NCBI GenBank assembly: GCA_029288275.1
Contig: JARIHM010000153.1
Location: 1-6,327 of the forward strand
DNA from: Candidatus Saccharimonadota bacterium
GTDB lineage: Bacteria > Patescibacteriota > Saccharimonadia > UBA4664
Direction of reading: 5' to 3'
Length of the DNA: 6,327 nucleotides
A model generated the notes under the pieces. The model worked only from the letters and a program-made list of their open reading frames with translations. It was not told the DNA's origin and did not search any database. Position 1 is the stretch's first letter. The number at the start of each line of letters is the position of its first letter. Made by a program: the position numbers and the translations under genes. Positions 1 through 5,533 of the stretch are shown one piece after another.

Positions 1-1553
1 GACAGACGACAGGCAGTGCCGCCCGCACTACGCTCATTGGGAGCAACGTTGGCGCCAGCAACACCAGCATTTATGGCGGCACCAACAATATTAATCTGAA
101 CGTCAATAGCTCAAGCTCGGGCGTTAACATCCAAACTCAAACCACCAACTCACTCACCGCCTTCCAGATTCAGAATGCGGCTACGGAGAACTTATGGCGT
201 TTCGGCACTACGAGCACCAATGTCGTGCCGAATCCTGGGGCTGAGTCGACCTTTGGCACCGAGTGGGCCGCTTACGGTTCCAACACTACCATCAGCCGCA
301 CTACTGCCACTTCCTGGAACGGTTATGCCTCAGCTCAAGTAACCGTCAGCTCGTCAACGGCTAATGTGGGCATTAAAAATAACCTTGGCGCAGCTCTCAC
401 AGCCAATACCATGTACACCGTGTCTTTTTATGGCAAACTCAAATCCGGCGATCCCGCCTTTAGTGATGTTGCAGTGGCCTACTCACGTGATGGCACCGCC
501 GGCACCGAGGTCGCCTGCGCTACGTCGGCCAACTACAACACTCGCACTCTGGTTAGTAATGGTTGGTCCCGAATTTACTGCAGCTTGACCACCCCCGTCA
601 CAGCCGGGACGACCAGCGCCTACCTAGTCATTCGCCAAACTGCCGCGGCTGCTCGTACCTTCTACATTGACGGCCTCGAGGTGGATCAGACCAGCGACAT
701 ACCCAATGCCTATGGCGAAGGTACGCTCCGCATGGATGCAGCCATAACTTCCCCGACGCATATTCAAAATACCGAGGACTCTACGAGCGAGTTTAGCGTT
801 CAAAATACTGCCGGTACCAACCTCTTTGCTGTCGATGCCACCAATCTAGCCGTAGTTATTGGCAACGGCAGCGCACTGCCGGATGCCAGCCCGATTTTAC
901 TCATCGTCGATAATAAGTCCACGAGCGGCGATCCTGGCGGCGCCAATGGTGCTATCTATTACAATGCCAGCTCCCACGGTTTGCGCTGCTATATTAACGG
1001 CGTGTGGCGCAACTGTTCCGACGGAGCCGTTTATACGCAGCAGGGTATTCCTGGCGGCGATACGATTAGCAATACTACGACAGCTACGGCCTTTGCCGAA
1101 TCCTATACTGTCCCCGCCAACGACTGCGTTGCGGGCCGTAACTACCGGCTGACGGCCGATGGAGTGTATGGCACTACGGGCACGCCGCAGCTCACCTTAT
1201 CGGTCAAATTTGGCTCCACCACCGTGGGCTCAACTCCAGCCCTTAATATGCCCAACAGCCTAGCTAACTCCACGCCCTGGAAACTGGTAGTGGATTTCCA
1301 ATGCTACAGCGGTAATATTAGCACCACTGGACCAGTAAACGTTCATGGTGCTCTTAGCTACGCCACGTCGGCTGCGGGTGACGGCGTAGGCGTAGCCCAG
1401 TTCCCCAATAGTGCCAACAGTTCTAGTGCTAGTTTTTACCAGCTTGATACGACTGTTAACGAAGCTATTACGCTGGTAGCGCAGTGGAGTGCAGCTTCGT
1501 CCTCAAACATTATCGTGCTGCATCAATTTACGGTAGAGTCACTCGGACCGTAG
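1..1553 (+). CDS. Large repetitive surface protein with carbohydrate-binding jelly roll (5'-partial)
   Basis: The frame is open from base 3, with no stop before the TAG at 1551-1553, so this is the C-terminal 516 codons of a longer protein. A GTG at 225 lies inside the open frame and is not the true start. From the first visible codon, residues 1-75 are Thr/Ser/Asn/Gly-rich beta-repeat sequence. Residues 77-230 resemble a CBM4/9-type jelly roll: an NPGAES opening, then YTVSFYGKL, a W near the second half and closing strands with FYIDGLEVDQ. Residues 264-281 (FSVQNTAGTNLFAVD) echo an earlier FQIQNAATENLWRF at about 57-70. Residues 314-340 carry GAIYYN and CYINGVWRNC, a pattern seen in phage-tail-like and patescibacterial surface proteins. 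Residues 345-516 form a beta-rich terminal domain resembling tail-fibre tip domains. The signal peptide would lie upstream. A role in attachment to a host cell or glycan is inferred; the ligand is unknown. Confidence 0.8.
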   Translation, partial: QTTGSAARTTLIGSNVGASNTSIYGGTNNINLNVNSSSSGVNIQTQTTNSLTAFQIQNAATENLWRFGTTSTNVVPNPGAESTFGTEWAAYGSNTTISRTTATSWNGYASAQVTVSSSTANVGIKNNLGAALTANTMYTVSFYGKLKSGDPAFSDVAVAYSRDGTAGTEVACATSANYNTRTLVSNGWSRIYCSLTTPVTAGTTSAYLVIRQTAAAARTFYIDGLEVDQTSDIPNAYGEGTLRMDAAITSPTHIQNTEDSTSEFSVQNTAGTNLFAVDATNLAVVIGNGSALPDASPILLIVDNKSTSGDPGGANGAIYYNASSHGLRCYINGVWRNCSDGAVYTQQGIPGGDTISNTTTATAFAESYTVPANDCVAGRNYRLTADGVYGTTGTPQLTLSVKFGSTTVGSTPALNMPNSLANSTPWKLVVDFQCYSGNISTTGPVNVHGALSYATSAAGDGVGVAQFPNSANSSSASFYQLDTTVNEAITLVAQWSAASSSNIIVLHQFTVESLGP

Positions 1554-1589
1554 GCAAACCGCCCGCCAGCCAAAAACGTGTGCAGACAC

Positions 1590-1609
1590 AAAAAACGCCC
1601 CGAAGGGCA
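1590..1609 (-). terminator. Rho-independent terminator of rpsO
   Basis: Read on the minus strand, a stem of five pairs (one G-U) closes a UUCG tetraloop (1596-1609) and is followed by six T (1590-1595). It begins 20 nt past the rpsO stop codon. In the plus direction the hairpin lacks a good T tract, so no clear terminator is visible for the converging surface-protein gene. Confidence 0.8.
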
Positions 1610-1629
1610 ATTCTTTGCAAAGGAGTGGC

Positions 1630-1896
1630 CTAGCGCCGCAGGTCGAGCTTTTTCAGCACGTCCTGATAGCGATTCGGATCCCTCTTGTTCAGGTAATCGA
1701 GCAGCGAGCGGCGCTTGCCAACCATCTTGAGCAAACCACGACGAGAATGCTCGTCCTTCTTGTGCTCTTGCAGGTGCTTGGTCAAGCTCTTAATCTGCTC
1801 GGTAAAGATCCCAATCTGGACCTCCGGCGAGCCGGTGTCCTTCTTGTGGGTCTGAAGACCACTGATAACCTTGGATTTGGTGTCAGGCTTTAACAT
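1630..1896 (-). CDS. rpsO: 30S ribosomal protein S15
   Basis: This 88-residue protein has near-canonical length for S15, which binds 16S rRNA in the central domain and nucleates assembly of the 30S platform. Family signatures are present: DTGSPEVQ near residue 20, HKKDEHSRRGLL near 45-56, RRSLLDYL near 62-69, and the basic C-terminal end KKLDLRR. The ATG at 1896 gives the standard N-terminus. There is no Shine-Dalgarno sequence upstream. A promoter -10 element ends 9 nt before the ATG, so the mRNA should have almost no leader. That leaves no room for the structured leader through which S15 represses its own synthesis in E. coli. In many bacteria rpsO follows truB-ribF; here an orphan gene with its own terminator separates it from truB. 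Confidence 0.97.
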   Translation of the reverse strand: MLKPDTKSKVISGLQTHKKDTGSPEVQIGIFTEQIKSLTKHLQEHKKDEHSRRGLLKMVGKRRSLLDYLNKRDPNRYQDVLKKLDLRR

Positions 1897-1905
1897 AACG
1901 AAAGA

Positions 1906-1934
1906 ATCTTAGCACTTTTACAGATATTTGGCAA
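1906..1934 (-). promoter_or_regulatory. rpsO promoter, predicted leaderless
   Basis: On the minus strand, TTGCCA (1929-1934) and TAAGAT (1906-1911) are separated by exactly 17 bp, a good sigma-70 type match. Transcription would start about 7 nt past the -10 box, around 1898-1899, 2-3 nt before the ATG at 1896. Confidence 0.7.
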
Positions 1935-1986
1935 CCCTCTGGCTATAAATGGCTTAAAAGCTCACGGAAAATACTGCTTGATATGC

Positions 1987-2025
1987 AAAAGTCCCGGTCG
2001 CGTCTATGGTAGACGCGACCGGGAC
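1987..2025 (-). terminator. Terminator of the 2032-2718 gene, long perfect stem
   Basis: A perfect 15-bp GC-rich inverted repeat (1991-2005 with 2011-2025) extends by one further A-T pair to a 3-nt loop. On the minus strand four T (1987-1990) follow. It starts 6 nt past the stop codon of the gene at 2032-2718 and insulates rpsO from it. Confidence 0.85.
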
Positions 2026-2031
2026 CACCGT

Positions 2032-2718
2032 TCAGCTCAGAGCTGCCACCAGGCGCTCAACTCGGGAGTCATTGGCCAGACGGCCCAGGAGCTCCCACGC
2101 CACCCTGGACAAGAGCTCACGCAGCGGCTCGTCCTTGTCCTGAAGCCAGCCCCGGGCCAGGCGCCAGATCTTCTCCGGCTTGTCGTCCGGGTTCGGCATG
2201 AGGACGGCATAGCCGCCCCGAACCGTCTCCAGCAACTGGTCGGCATTCACCATCCAGGGGCGGGTGGCGTACCGCTTGTTCCAGTCGTCGGACAGGAGCG
2301 CTTCCTCGAGCGGGGACTCGGCGGCCCGACGGAAGTCGTCCACTAGCCCGGGCGGCGGCGCACCGCCGTCGATCCAACGGATCAGGCCGGCGAAGTCCTG
2401 GTTATTCGGATGCCCGGACCGCCAGTACTCTGCCTCGATCTGGCAGACGGCCTGACCGACCCGGAGCTCCGGACGCGCCTCAAGATACAGGCGCAGGAGC
2501 TCCACGGCTCCCAGAAAGTCGGAGCTGTAGCCAGTTGGGGCCAATCTGAGGCCGAGGATCCGCTCGGCCAGAGACTTGTCCGCTCGCTCGGCCAGCGGGG
2601 TCTTGTCGCTGAGCTCATGCAGGAACGCGGGCAACGAGCTGGGCGCGGCGCAGCGACCGATTCGTTCCAGCATCTTCAGGATCCAATCCTGAAGCTCGTC
2701 AGCCTTGACGGCAGTCAC
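2032..2718 (-). CDS. Uncharacterised helical protein, 228 aa
   Basis: I do not recognise this family. The protein is soluble-looking, with no signal peptide or membrane segment. It is rich in Leu, Arg, Glu, Asp and Trp and probably almost all helical, apart from a Pro-rich turn (GGAPPPG) near the middle and YAVLMPNPDDKPEKIW in the last third. The final part (LRELLSRVAWELLGRL) is an amphipathic helix. The start is ambiguous: GTG 2727, ATG 2724 and GTG 2718 are in frame. GTG 2718 has the best spacing (8 nt) from GAGG, whereas the ATG lies inside the extended SD. The gene is monocistronic, with its own promoter at 2767-2795 and a strong terminator 6 nt past its stop. It occupies the position where ribF usually lies between truB and rpsO, but it shows no nucleotidyltransferase or riboflavin kinase motif. 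Two hand-counted 60-nt lines (2101-2220) are 68% GC, against 52-65% in sampled truB lines. Recent acquisition is possible but not shown. Confidence 0.8.
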   Translation of the reverse strand: MTAVKADELQDWILKMLERIGRCAAPSSLPAFLHELSDKTPLAERADKSLAERILGLRLAPTGYSSDFLGAVELLRLYLEARPELRVGQAVCQIEAEYWRSGHPNNQDFAGLIRWIDGGAPPPGLVDDFRRAAESPLEEALLSDDWNKRYATRPWMVNADQLLETVRGGYAVLMPNPDDKPEKIWRLARGWLQDKDEPLRELLSRVAWELLGRLANDSRVERLVAALS

Positions 2719-2733
2719 GGACATCACCTCTTT
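2719..2733 (-). promoter_or_regulatory. Extended Shine-Dalgarno overlapping an in-frame ATG
   Basis: The minus strand reads AAAGAGGTGATGTCC just before GTG 2718. It matches nearly the whole complement of a typical 16S 3' end (AAGGAGGTGATCC). The ATG at 2724 is part of this pairing region, only 2 nt from GAGG, too close for normal initiation. GTG 2718 sits 8 nt from GAGG. This decides the start called here. Confidence 0.6.
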
Positions 2734-2766
2734 CAGGTACGCGGGTTTGTTTGAACGATAAGAATT

Positions 2767-2795
2767 ATATTAACACAAAAAATGTATTTTTTCAA
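2767..2795 (-). promoter_or_regulatory. Promoter of the 2032-2718 gene
   Basis: On the minus strand, TTGAAA (2790-2795) and TAATAT (2767-2772) are spaced by 17 bp in a very A/T-rich stretch. The -35 box begins only 2 bp beyond the truB stop codon. The predicted start near 2760 gives a leader of about 40 nt that contains the extended SD. Confidence 0.65.
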
Positions 2796-2797
2796 GT

Positions 2798-3463
2798 TTA
2801 AAGCTCGCGCAAATGCTCTTCGGCTGCCGCAGCATCAATCTCATCGAGCACCAATGCACCATCAAGATGGTATTCACCTACCTCCGTCCGGACCAGTCCG
2901 CTCAAATAGGCACCGGTCTCAAGCACTCGTCCGATATCTTCGGCCAACGTGCGAATATATGTACCGCTCGATACCTTAGCTTCCAGTTCAATGATTGGAT
3001 AATCGTAGCCCACCAGTACGTTCTCGTAGATTGCGACCTGACGTGATGGCATCTCTATGCTGCGGCCGGCGCGGGCGTGTTTATAGGCCTCCTGGCCGCC
3101 AATCTTAATGGCCGAATACACCGGCGGCACTTGGGTGATCTCACCCGTAAACTGCGCCAGCGCTGTCTCCACCTCAGCCACTTTTGGTACACGAGAACTT
3201 ACCGGTGTTTTCTCACCCTCGTTGTCGCCCGTCGCGCTGGTAGCGCCTAGAGTCAGTTGCGCCACGTAGCGCTTATCGAGCTTGGTAAGCGTCTGCGCTT
3301 GTTTGCAGGCTGTGCCAAAGAGCATGAGCATCAGCCCGCTGGCCAGCGGGTCCAGCGTACCAGCATGACCGATCTTGCGCACACCCGTTTGGCGGCGCAG
3401 CGCCCGAATCACGTCAAATGACGAAATGCCGAGTGGTTTATTTACTAAAAGCAGTCCATTCAT
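2798..3463 (-). CDS. truB: tRNA pseudouridine(55) synthase TruB, short form
   Basis: TruB converts U55 to pseudouridine in the T-psi-C arm of tRNAs. The catalytic motif GHAGTLDPLASG is intact, with the catalytic Asp at residue 38. Other family landmarks are the N-terminal GLLLVNKPLGISS (3-15), KRYVAQLTLGATSATGD near 63-79, PPVYSAIKIGGQEAYKHAR in the middle and SSGTYIRTLAEDIG in the last third. At 221 residues it ends soon after the catalytic fold and lacks the C-terminal PUA-like region of the roughly 314-residue E. coli enzyme. The frame ends at a clean TAA, so this looks like a genuinely short form. There is no SD; a -10 element lies 6 nt before the ATG, so the transcript is predicted to be leaderless. 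Its neighbours, the DHH-like gene and rpsO, fit the common conserved cluster. Confidence 0.96.
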   Translation of the reverse strand: MNGLLLVNKPLGISSFDVIRALRRQTGVRKIGHAGTLDPLASGLMLMLFGTACKQAQTLTKLDKRYVAQLTLGATSATGDNEGEKTPVSSRVPKVAEVETALAQFTGEITQVPPVYSAIKIGGQEAYKHARAGRSIEMPSRQVAIYENVLVGYDYPIIELEAKVSSGTYIRTLAEDIGRVLETGAYLSGLVRTEVGEYHLDGALVLDEIDAAAAEEHLREL

Positions 3464-3469
3464 GATTTG

Positions 3470-3475
3470 ATTATC
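3470..3475 (-). promoter_or_regulatory. truB -10 element, predicted leaderless
   Basis: The minus strand has GATAAT ending 6 nt before the ATG at 3463, so transcription should start at or next to the A of the ATG. The -35 is weak (TTAGGA, 18 bp upstream) and falls inside the terminator hairpin of the preceding gene. Confidence 0.5.
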
Positions 3476-3479
3476 CCAT

Positions 3480-3508
3480 AAAAAGAGGCCCTCTCCTAAG
3501 AGAGGGCC
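3480..3508 (-). terminator. Terminator of the 3515-4105 gene
   Basis: A perfect 9-bp stem (3487-3495 with 3500-3508) has a 4-nt loop, and on the minus strand five T follow (3480-3484) after a short CTC spacer. It begins 6 nt past the stop codon at 3515-3517. It ends the DHH-like operon and forces truB to use its own promoter. Confidence 0.85.
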
Positions 3509-3514
3509 CAGATG

Positions 3515-4105
3515 TCAATCCGGCAGGATCCGAAATTCTGGCTCCGGGTCCGGCCAAACGCGATCGTCTATCGTGACGGTAGGCCACACGGGTTGCCGCA
3601 TAGTCCGAATGATCTCCCACTGTTCACGCGAGATGTAGTCGGCCAGATCCTCATCATAGGAATGGATCTTACGCCAGGCTTCATCGGGCGTCATCCCCCA
3701 GGCGCCATGGGACATGCCACCGCCTGCATCCTGAAACTCCCACAGGCGCGGTGATCGCCGAAGCTGAGGCAAGAGCAGTTCAAAAGCCGCTTCCAGCTCA
3801 ACACCCTGCACATGAAAGTCATCGGCAACCGTAAAGGGCACTCCAGCTTGGTAAAGGGGCGAGAACGCATAATCGCCGCCCACACTGAGGGATGCGTGCC
3901 CCAGCTTGTACTTAAAATACAGGTGCAGGCCATGCAGCGTGCCCTCCATCTGAAAGGGCACGCCCCAGGCAGACCGAATAGCCAGCCCGGGCACACGAGC
4001 CTCCAACCGGCGCAATTCAGGCAAAGCCAGGGCGGTCATATCTGTCCAGGCAGCCAGAAGCTCGATCCCCCAATCGGGCAGATCGCTAAAGTCCTCTTCT
4101 TCCAT
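3515..4105 (-). CDS. Uncharacterised 196-aa protein downstream of the DHH-like gene
   Basis: I do not recognise this family. Residues 1-30 are acidic and helical (EEEDFSDLPDWGIELLAAW). Residues 50-80 look like a beta sheet (GTLHGLHLYFKYKLGHASLSVGG), followed by PLYQAGVPFTVADDFHVQG. Residues 103-118 are a helix (ELEAAFELLLPQLRR). A Gly/Met/Trp loop follows (GGGMSHGAWGMTPDEAW, 128-144). The C-terminus is rich in Trp, Pro and Asp. Conserved-looking His and Asp residues are present, but no known catalytic pattern stands out, and there is no signal peptide or membrane helix. The ATG at 4105 has a good SD (AAGGA, 6 nt upstream). It starts 30 bp after the stop of the DHH-like gene with no promoter or terminator between, so the two are probably co-transcribed. 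A terminator 6 nt past its stop separates it from truB. A function linked to the DHH-like protein is only a guess. Confidence 0.8.
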   Translation of the reverse strand: MEEEDFSDLPDWGIELLAAWTDMTALALPELRRLEARVPGLAIRSAWGVPFQMEGTLHGLHLYFKYKLGHASLSVGGDYAFSPLYQAGVPFTVADDFHVQGVELEAAFELLLPQLRRSPRLWEFQDAGGGMSHGAWGMTPDEAWRKIHSYDEDLADYISREQWEIIRTMRQPVWPTVTIDDRVWPDPEPEFRILPD

Positions 4106-4135
4106 ACTGCGTCCTTTCCAGACGAGCGAATGGTT

Positions 4136-5353
4136 CTAGGCTTGATCGTGCGTGGTCGGCTCGGCTTGGCCGTGGTCGCGCAGCAGCTCGGCCGCAGCGG
4201 CAAAGTCGGCCATAGGCGAGGCCAGATCCGGCACTACGGCCGGCTCAGCCGGAACCACTGGCGCCGAGGCTGGAGTTGCCGGAACTGGCGCCGAAGCCGG
4301 CTCAACTACCGGTACACTCGGCTCAATGTGATCCGGCGCAATCACCGGCTCTGCGTTGGCCGGCACAGCGAAGCCAGGCGCCACGGTGTGCTCGGCCTCA
4401 GGATTCCGGACTGCCGCCGGCTCGGCTACCGCGGATGCGGACGCCGTCGCCAGCTCAGGCTGGCGCGATGGCTGCGGCTGAGGCTCGGGCCGACGCTCCG
4501 ATTGTTGTGCCGGCCGGCTCTGGTTTGACTGACCCTGGTTTTGGCGAGGTTCGGCCGCCGGGCGATTGCTCCGCTCAGGGCGGCTATCACGGCTGTCGCG
4601 ACCATCGCGGAACAGACCCTTCACTACCTGCTGCTGCTTGGCACCAGCCGCCATCAGCTGCGCGGCTACCGTCAGACTCTTGCTCGTAGTGTGGCTGGCT
4701 GTAAACCGGTCCGTTGAGGCCATGAGGCCTGTCAGCATTACCGTGGCAATATCAGCATCAATCAGGCCCGATTGCAGACTCTCGCTGGTGGCCACGAGGA
4801 TCTCACACAAGCTCGAGGCCATCGGCTCAATCAAGTTCACGGCACCGTAGCTCTCGTTCGTGCGATGGAAATCCAAGTTCACCAACGGGATCGAGTTAAA
4901 CAGACCCTGATTCTCGGCATAGACCCGGTCAATGCGTGAGCGCGACGGCACACCCAGTACAATTGCCAAGTCGTAGTGGTAATCACCGTAGGCAAATGTC
5001 ACGTCGCTGGGCGCAAACCCCCCCTTAAACGGGGTAATAAACACCTCCAGCTTGCCGTCGATCACCTCGTAGCGCAGCTTGTCGACCTCGGCCTTGGTCA
5101 CGTCCACCTTTAAGATAAAATCGCGCAGGCCACTCAGATTCTTATCGATACCGGACATATCCAGAAACTGCACGGCCGGTGGCAGCGGGTCGCTAATAAT
5201 AGCACTCACCTTCTTGCCAAACTTGCGCAAAATCGCCGCCAGGGCCAACACCGATACCACCTGGTCCACATTGGGGTGTTGACCGGTGGTAATAAGAATC
5301 GTCTCGGCTTGCCGAATCGCTTCGGAAGTTTGCTGCTTGGGAGTGAGATCCAT
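4136..5353 (-). CDS. Degenerate DHH phosphoesterase-like protein with disordered tail
   Basis: Residues 17-240 follow the DHH (NrnA/RecJ-type) fold. Motif 1 reads HPNVDQVVS (26-34) where active enzymes have NPDGDALGS. Motif 2 reads YDLAIVLGVPS (127-137), with Gly134 where the metal-binding Asp is expected. Motif 3 reads LDFHRTNESYGAVNL (160-174), DFH instead of DHH. Motif 4 reads TGLMASTDRF (208-217), without the usual DT pair. The later AAQLMAAGA is typical of the family. The DHHA1 domain with its GGGH motif is missing. In its place residues 249-405 are low complexity, first Arg/Gln/Pro/Ser-rich and then Ala/Pro/Val/Glu-rich, ending in a short helix (MADFAAAAELLRD). Loss of phosphoesterase activity is therefore likely; a binding or structural role is inferred. 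DHH/nrnA next to truB is a common bacterial order. ATG 5353 is the first start and has only a weak SD. A promoter lies at 5386-5415. Confidence 0.85.
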   Translation of the reverse strand: MDLTPKQQTSEAIRQAETILITTGQHPNVDQVVSVLALAAILRKFGKKVSAIISDPLPPAVQFLDMSGIDKNLSGLRDFILKVDVTKAEVDKLRYEVIDGKLEVFITPFKGGFAPSDVTFAYGDYHYDLAIVLGVPSRSRIDRVYAENQGLFNSIPLVNLDFHRTNESYGAVNLIEPMASSLCEILVATSESLQSGLIDADIATVMLTGLMASTDRFTASHTTSKSLTVAAQLMAAGAKQQQVVKGLFRDGRDSRDSRPERSNRPAAEPRQNQGQSNQSRPAQQSERRPEPQPQPSRQPELATASASAVAEPAAVRNPEAEHTVAPGFAVPANAEPVIAPDHIEPSVPVVEPASAPVPATPASAPVVPAEPAVVPDLASPMADFAAAAELLRDHGQAEPTTHDQA

Positions 5354-5384
5354 AAGGTGTGCGCCTGCTGCTTAAACAATATTT

Positions 5385-5412
5385 AAATGTAGCACATTTT
5401 ATACCTAAATGT
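5385..5412. repeat. Three AAATGT half-sites over the DHH-like gene promoter
   Basis: AAATGT (5385-5390), its inverse ACATTT (5394-5399) and a second AAATGT (5407-5412) lie in a row. The first two form a perfect 6-3-6 palindrome. The direct copies are 22 bp apart, about two helical turns. They span the -10 to -35 region of the minus-strand promoter, which suits a repressor operator, though A/T-rich promoter DNA gives such repeats by chance fairly often. Confidence 0.35.
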
Positions 5413-5415
5413 CAA
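5386..5415 (-). promoter_or_regulatory. Promoter of the DHH-like gene and its partner
   Basis: The minus strand has a consensus -35 TTGACA (5410-5415) and TACATT (5386-5391) 18 bp downstream. The leader would be about 25 nt. A TATAAA lies between the two boxes and could be an alternative -10, but its own -35 is poor. Confidence 0.55.
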
Positions 5416-5451
5416 TAGTAATGCTTACGCTTTTTCGTAGAAAAACAAGAC

Positions 5452-5480
5452 TTCTCAAATGGCTTGGCAAGGGGTATAAA
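5452..5480 (+). promoter_or_regulatory. Promoter of the small-protein operon
   Basis: TTCTCA (5452-5457) and TATAAA (5475-5480) are separated by exactly 17 bp. The predicted start near 5487 gives a leader of about 47 nt. The leader contains AGGAGG (5517-5522) and GGAG (5521-5524), 9-11 nt before the ATG. A small CTCT/AGAG hairpin just upstream of the SD could reduce its access. Confidence 0.6.
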
Positions 5481-5533
5481 CAGTAGGGCCTATCTGTCAG
5501 GGGCAACTCTCCCGAGAGGAGGAGCTGATCGCT

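Noticed and set aside
1613..1622. Palindrome CTTTGCAAAG after rpsO
   Set aside because: It is only 10 bp with no loop, and a proper terminator lies just beyond it. Likely chance.
1615..1893. Plus-strand open frame opposite rpsO
   Set aside because: It is an exact shadow of rpsO, which is beyond doubt.
2410..2754. Plus-strand open frame opposite the 2032-2718 gene
   Set aside because: GC-rich codons on the opposite strand give long open frames by chance; no SD or motif is present.
2777..2792. A6-TGTA-T6 inverted repeat as a truB terminator
   Set aside because: The stem is pure A/T and lies within the spacer of a promoter with 17-bp spacing; its stability would be too low.
3812..4528. Plus-strand open frame of 238 codons
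   Set aside because: It is antisense to the DHH-like gene tail and the orphan upstream end. The product is a composition artefact (Arg/Gly/Leu-rich) with no SD or family motif.
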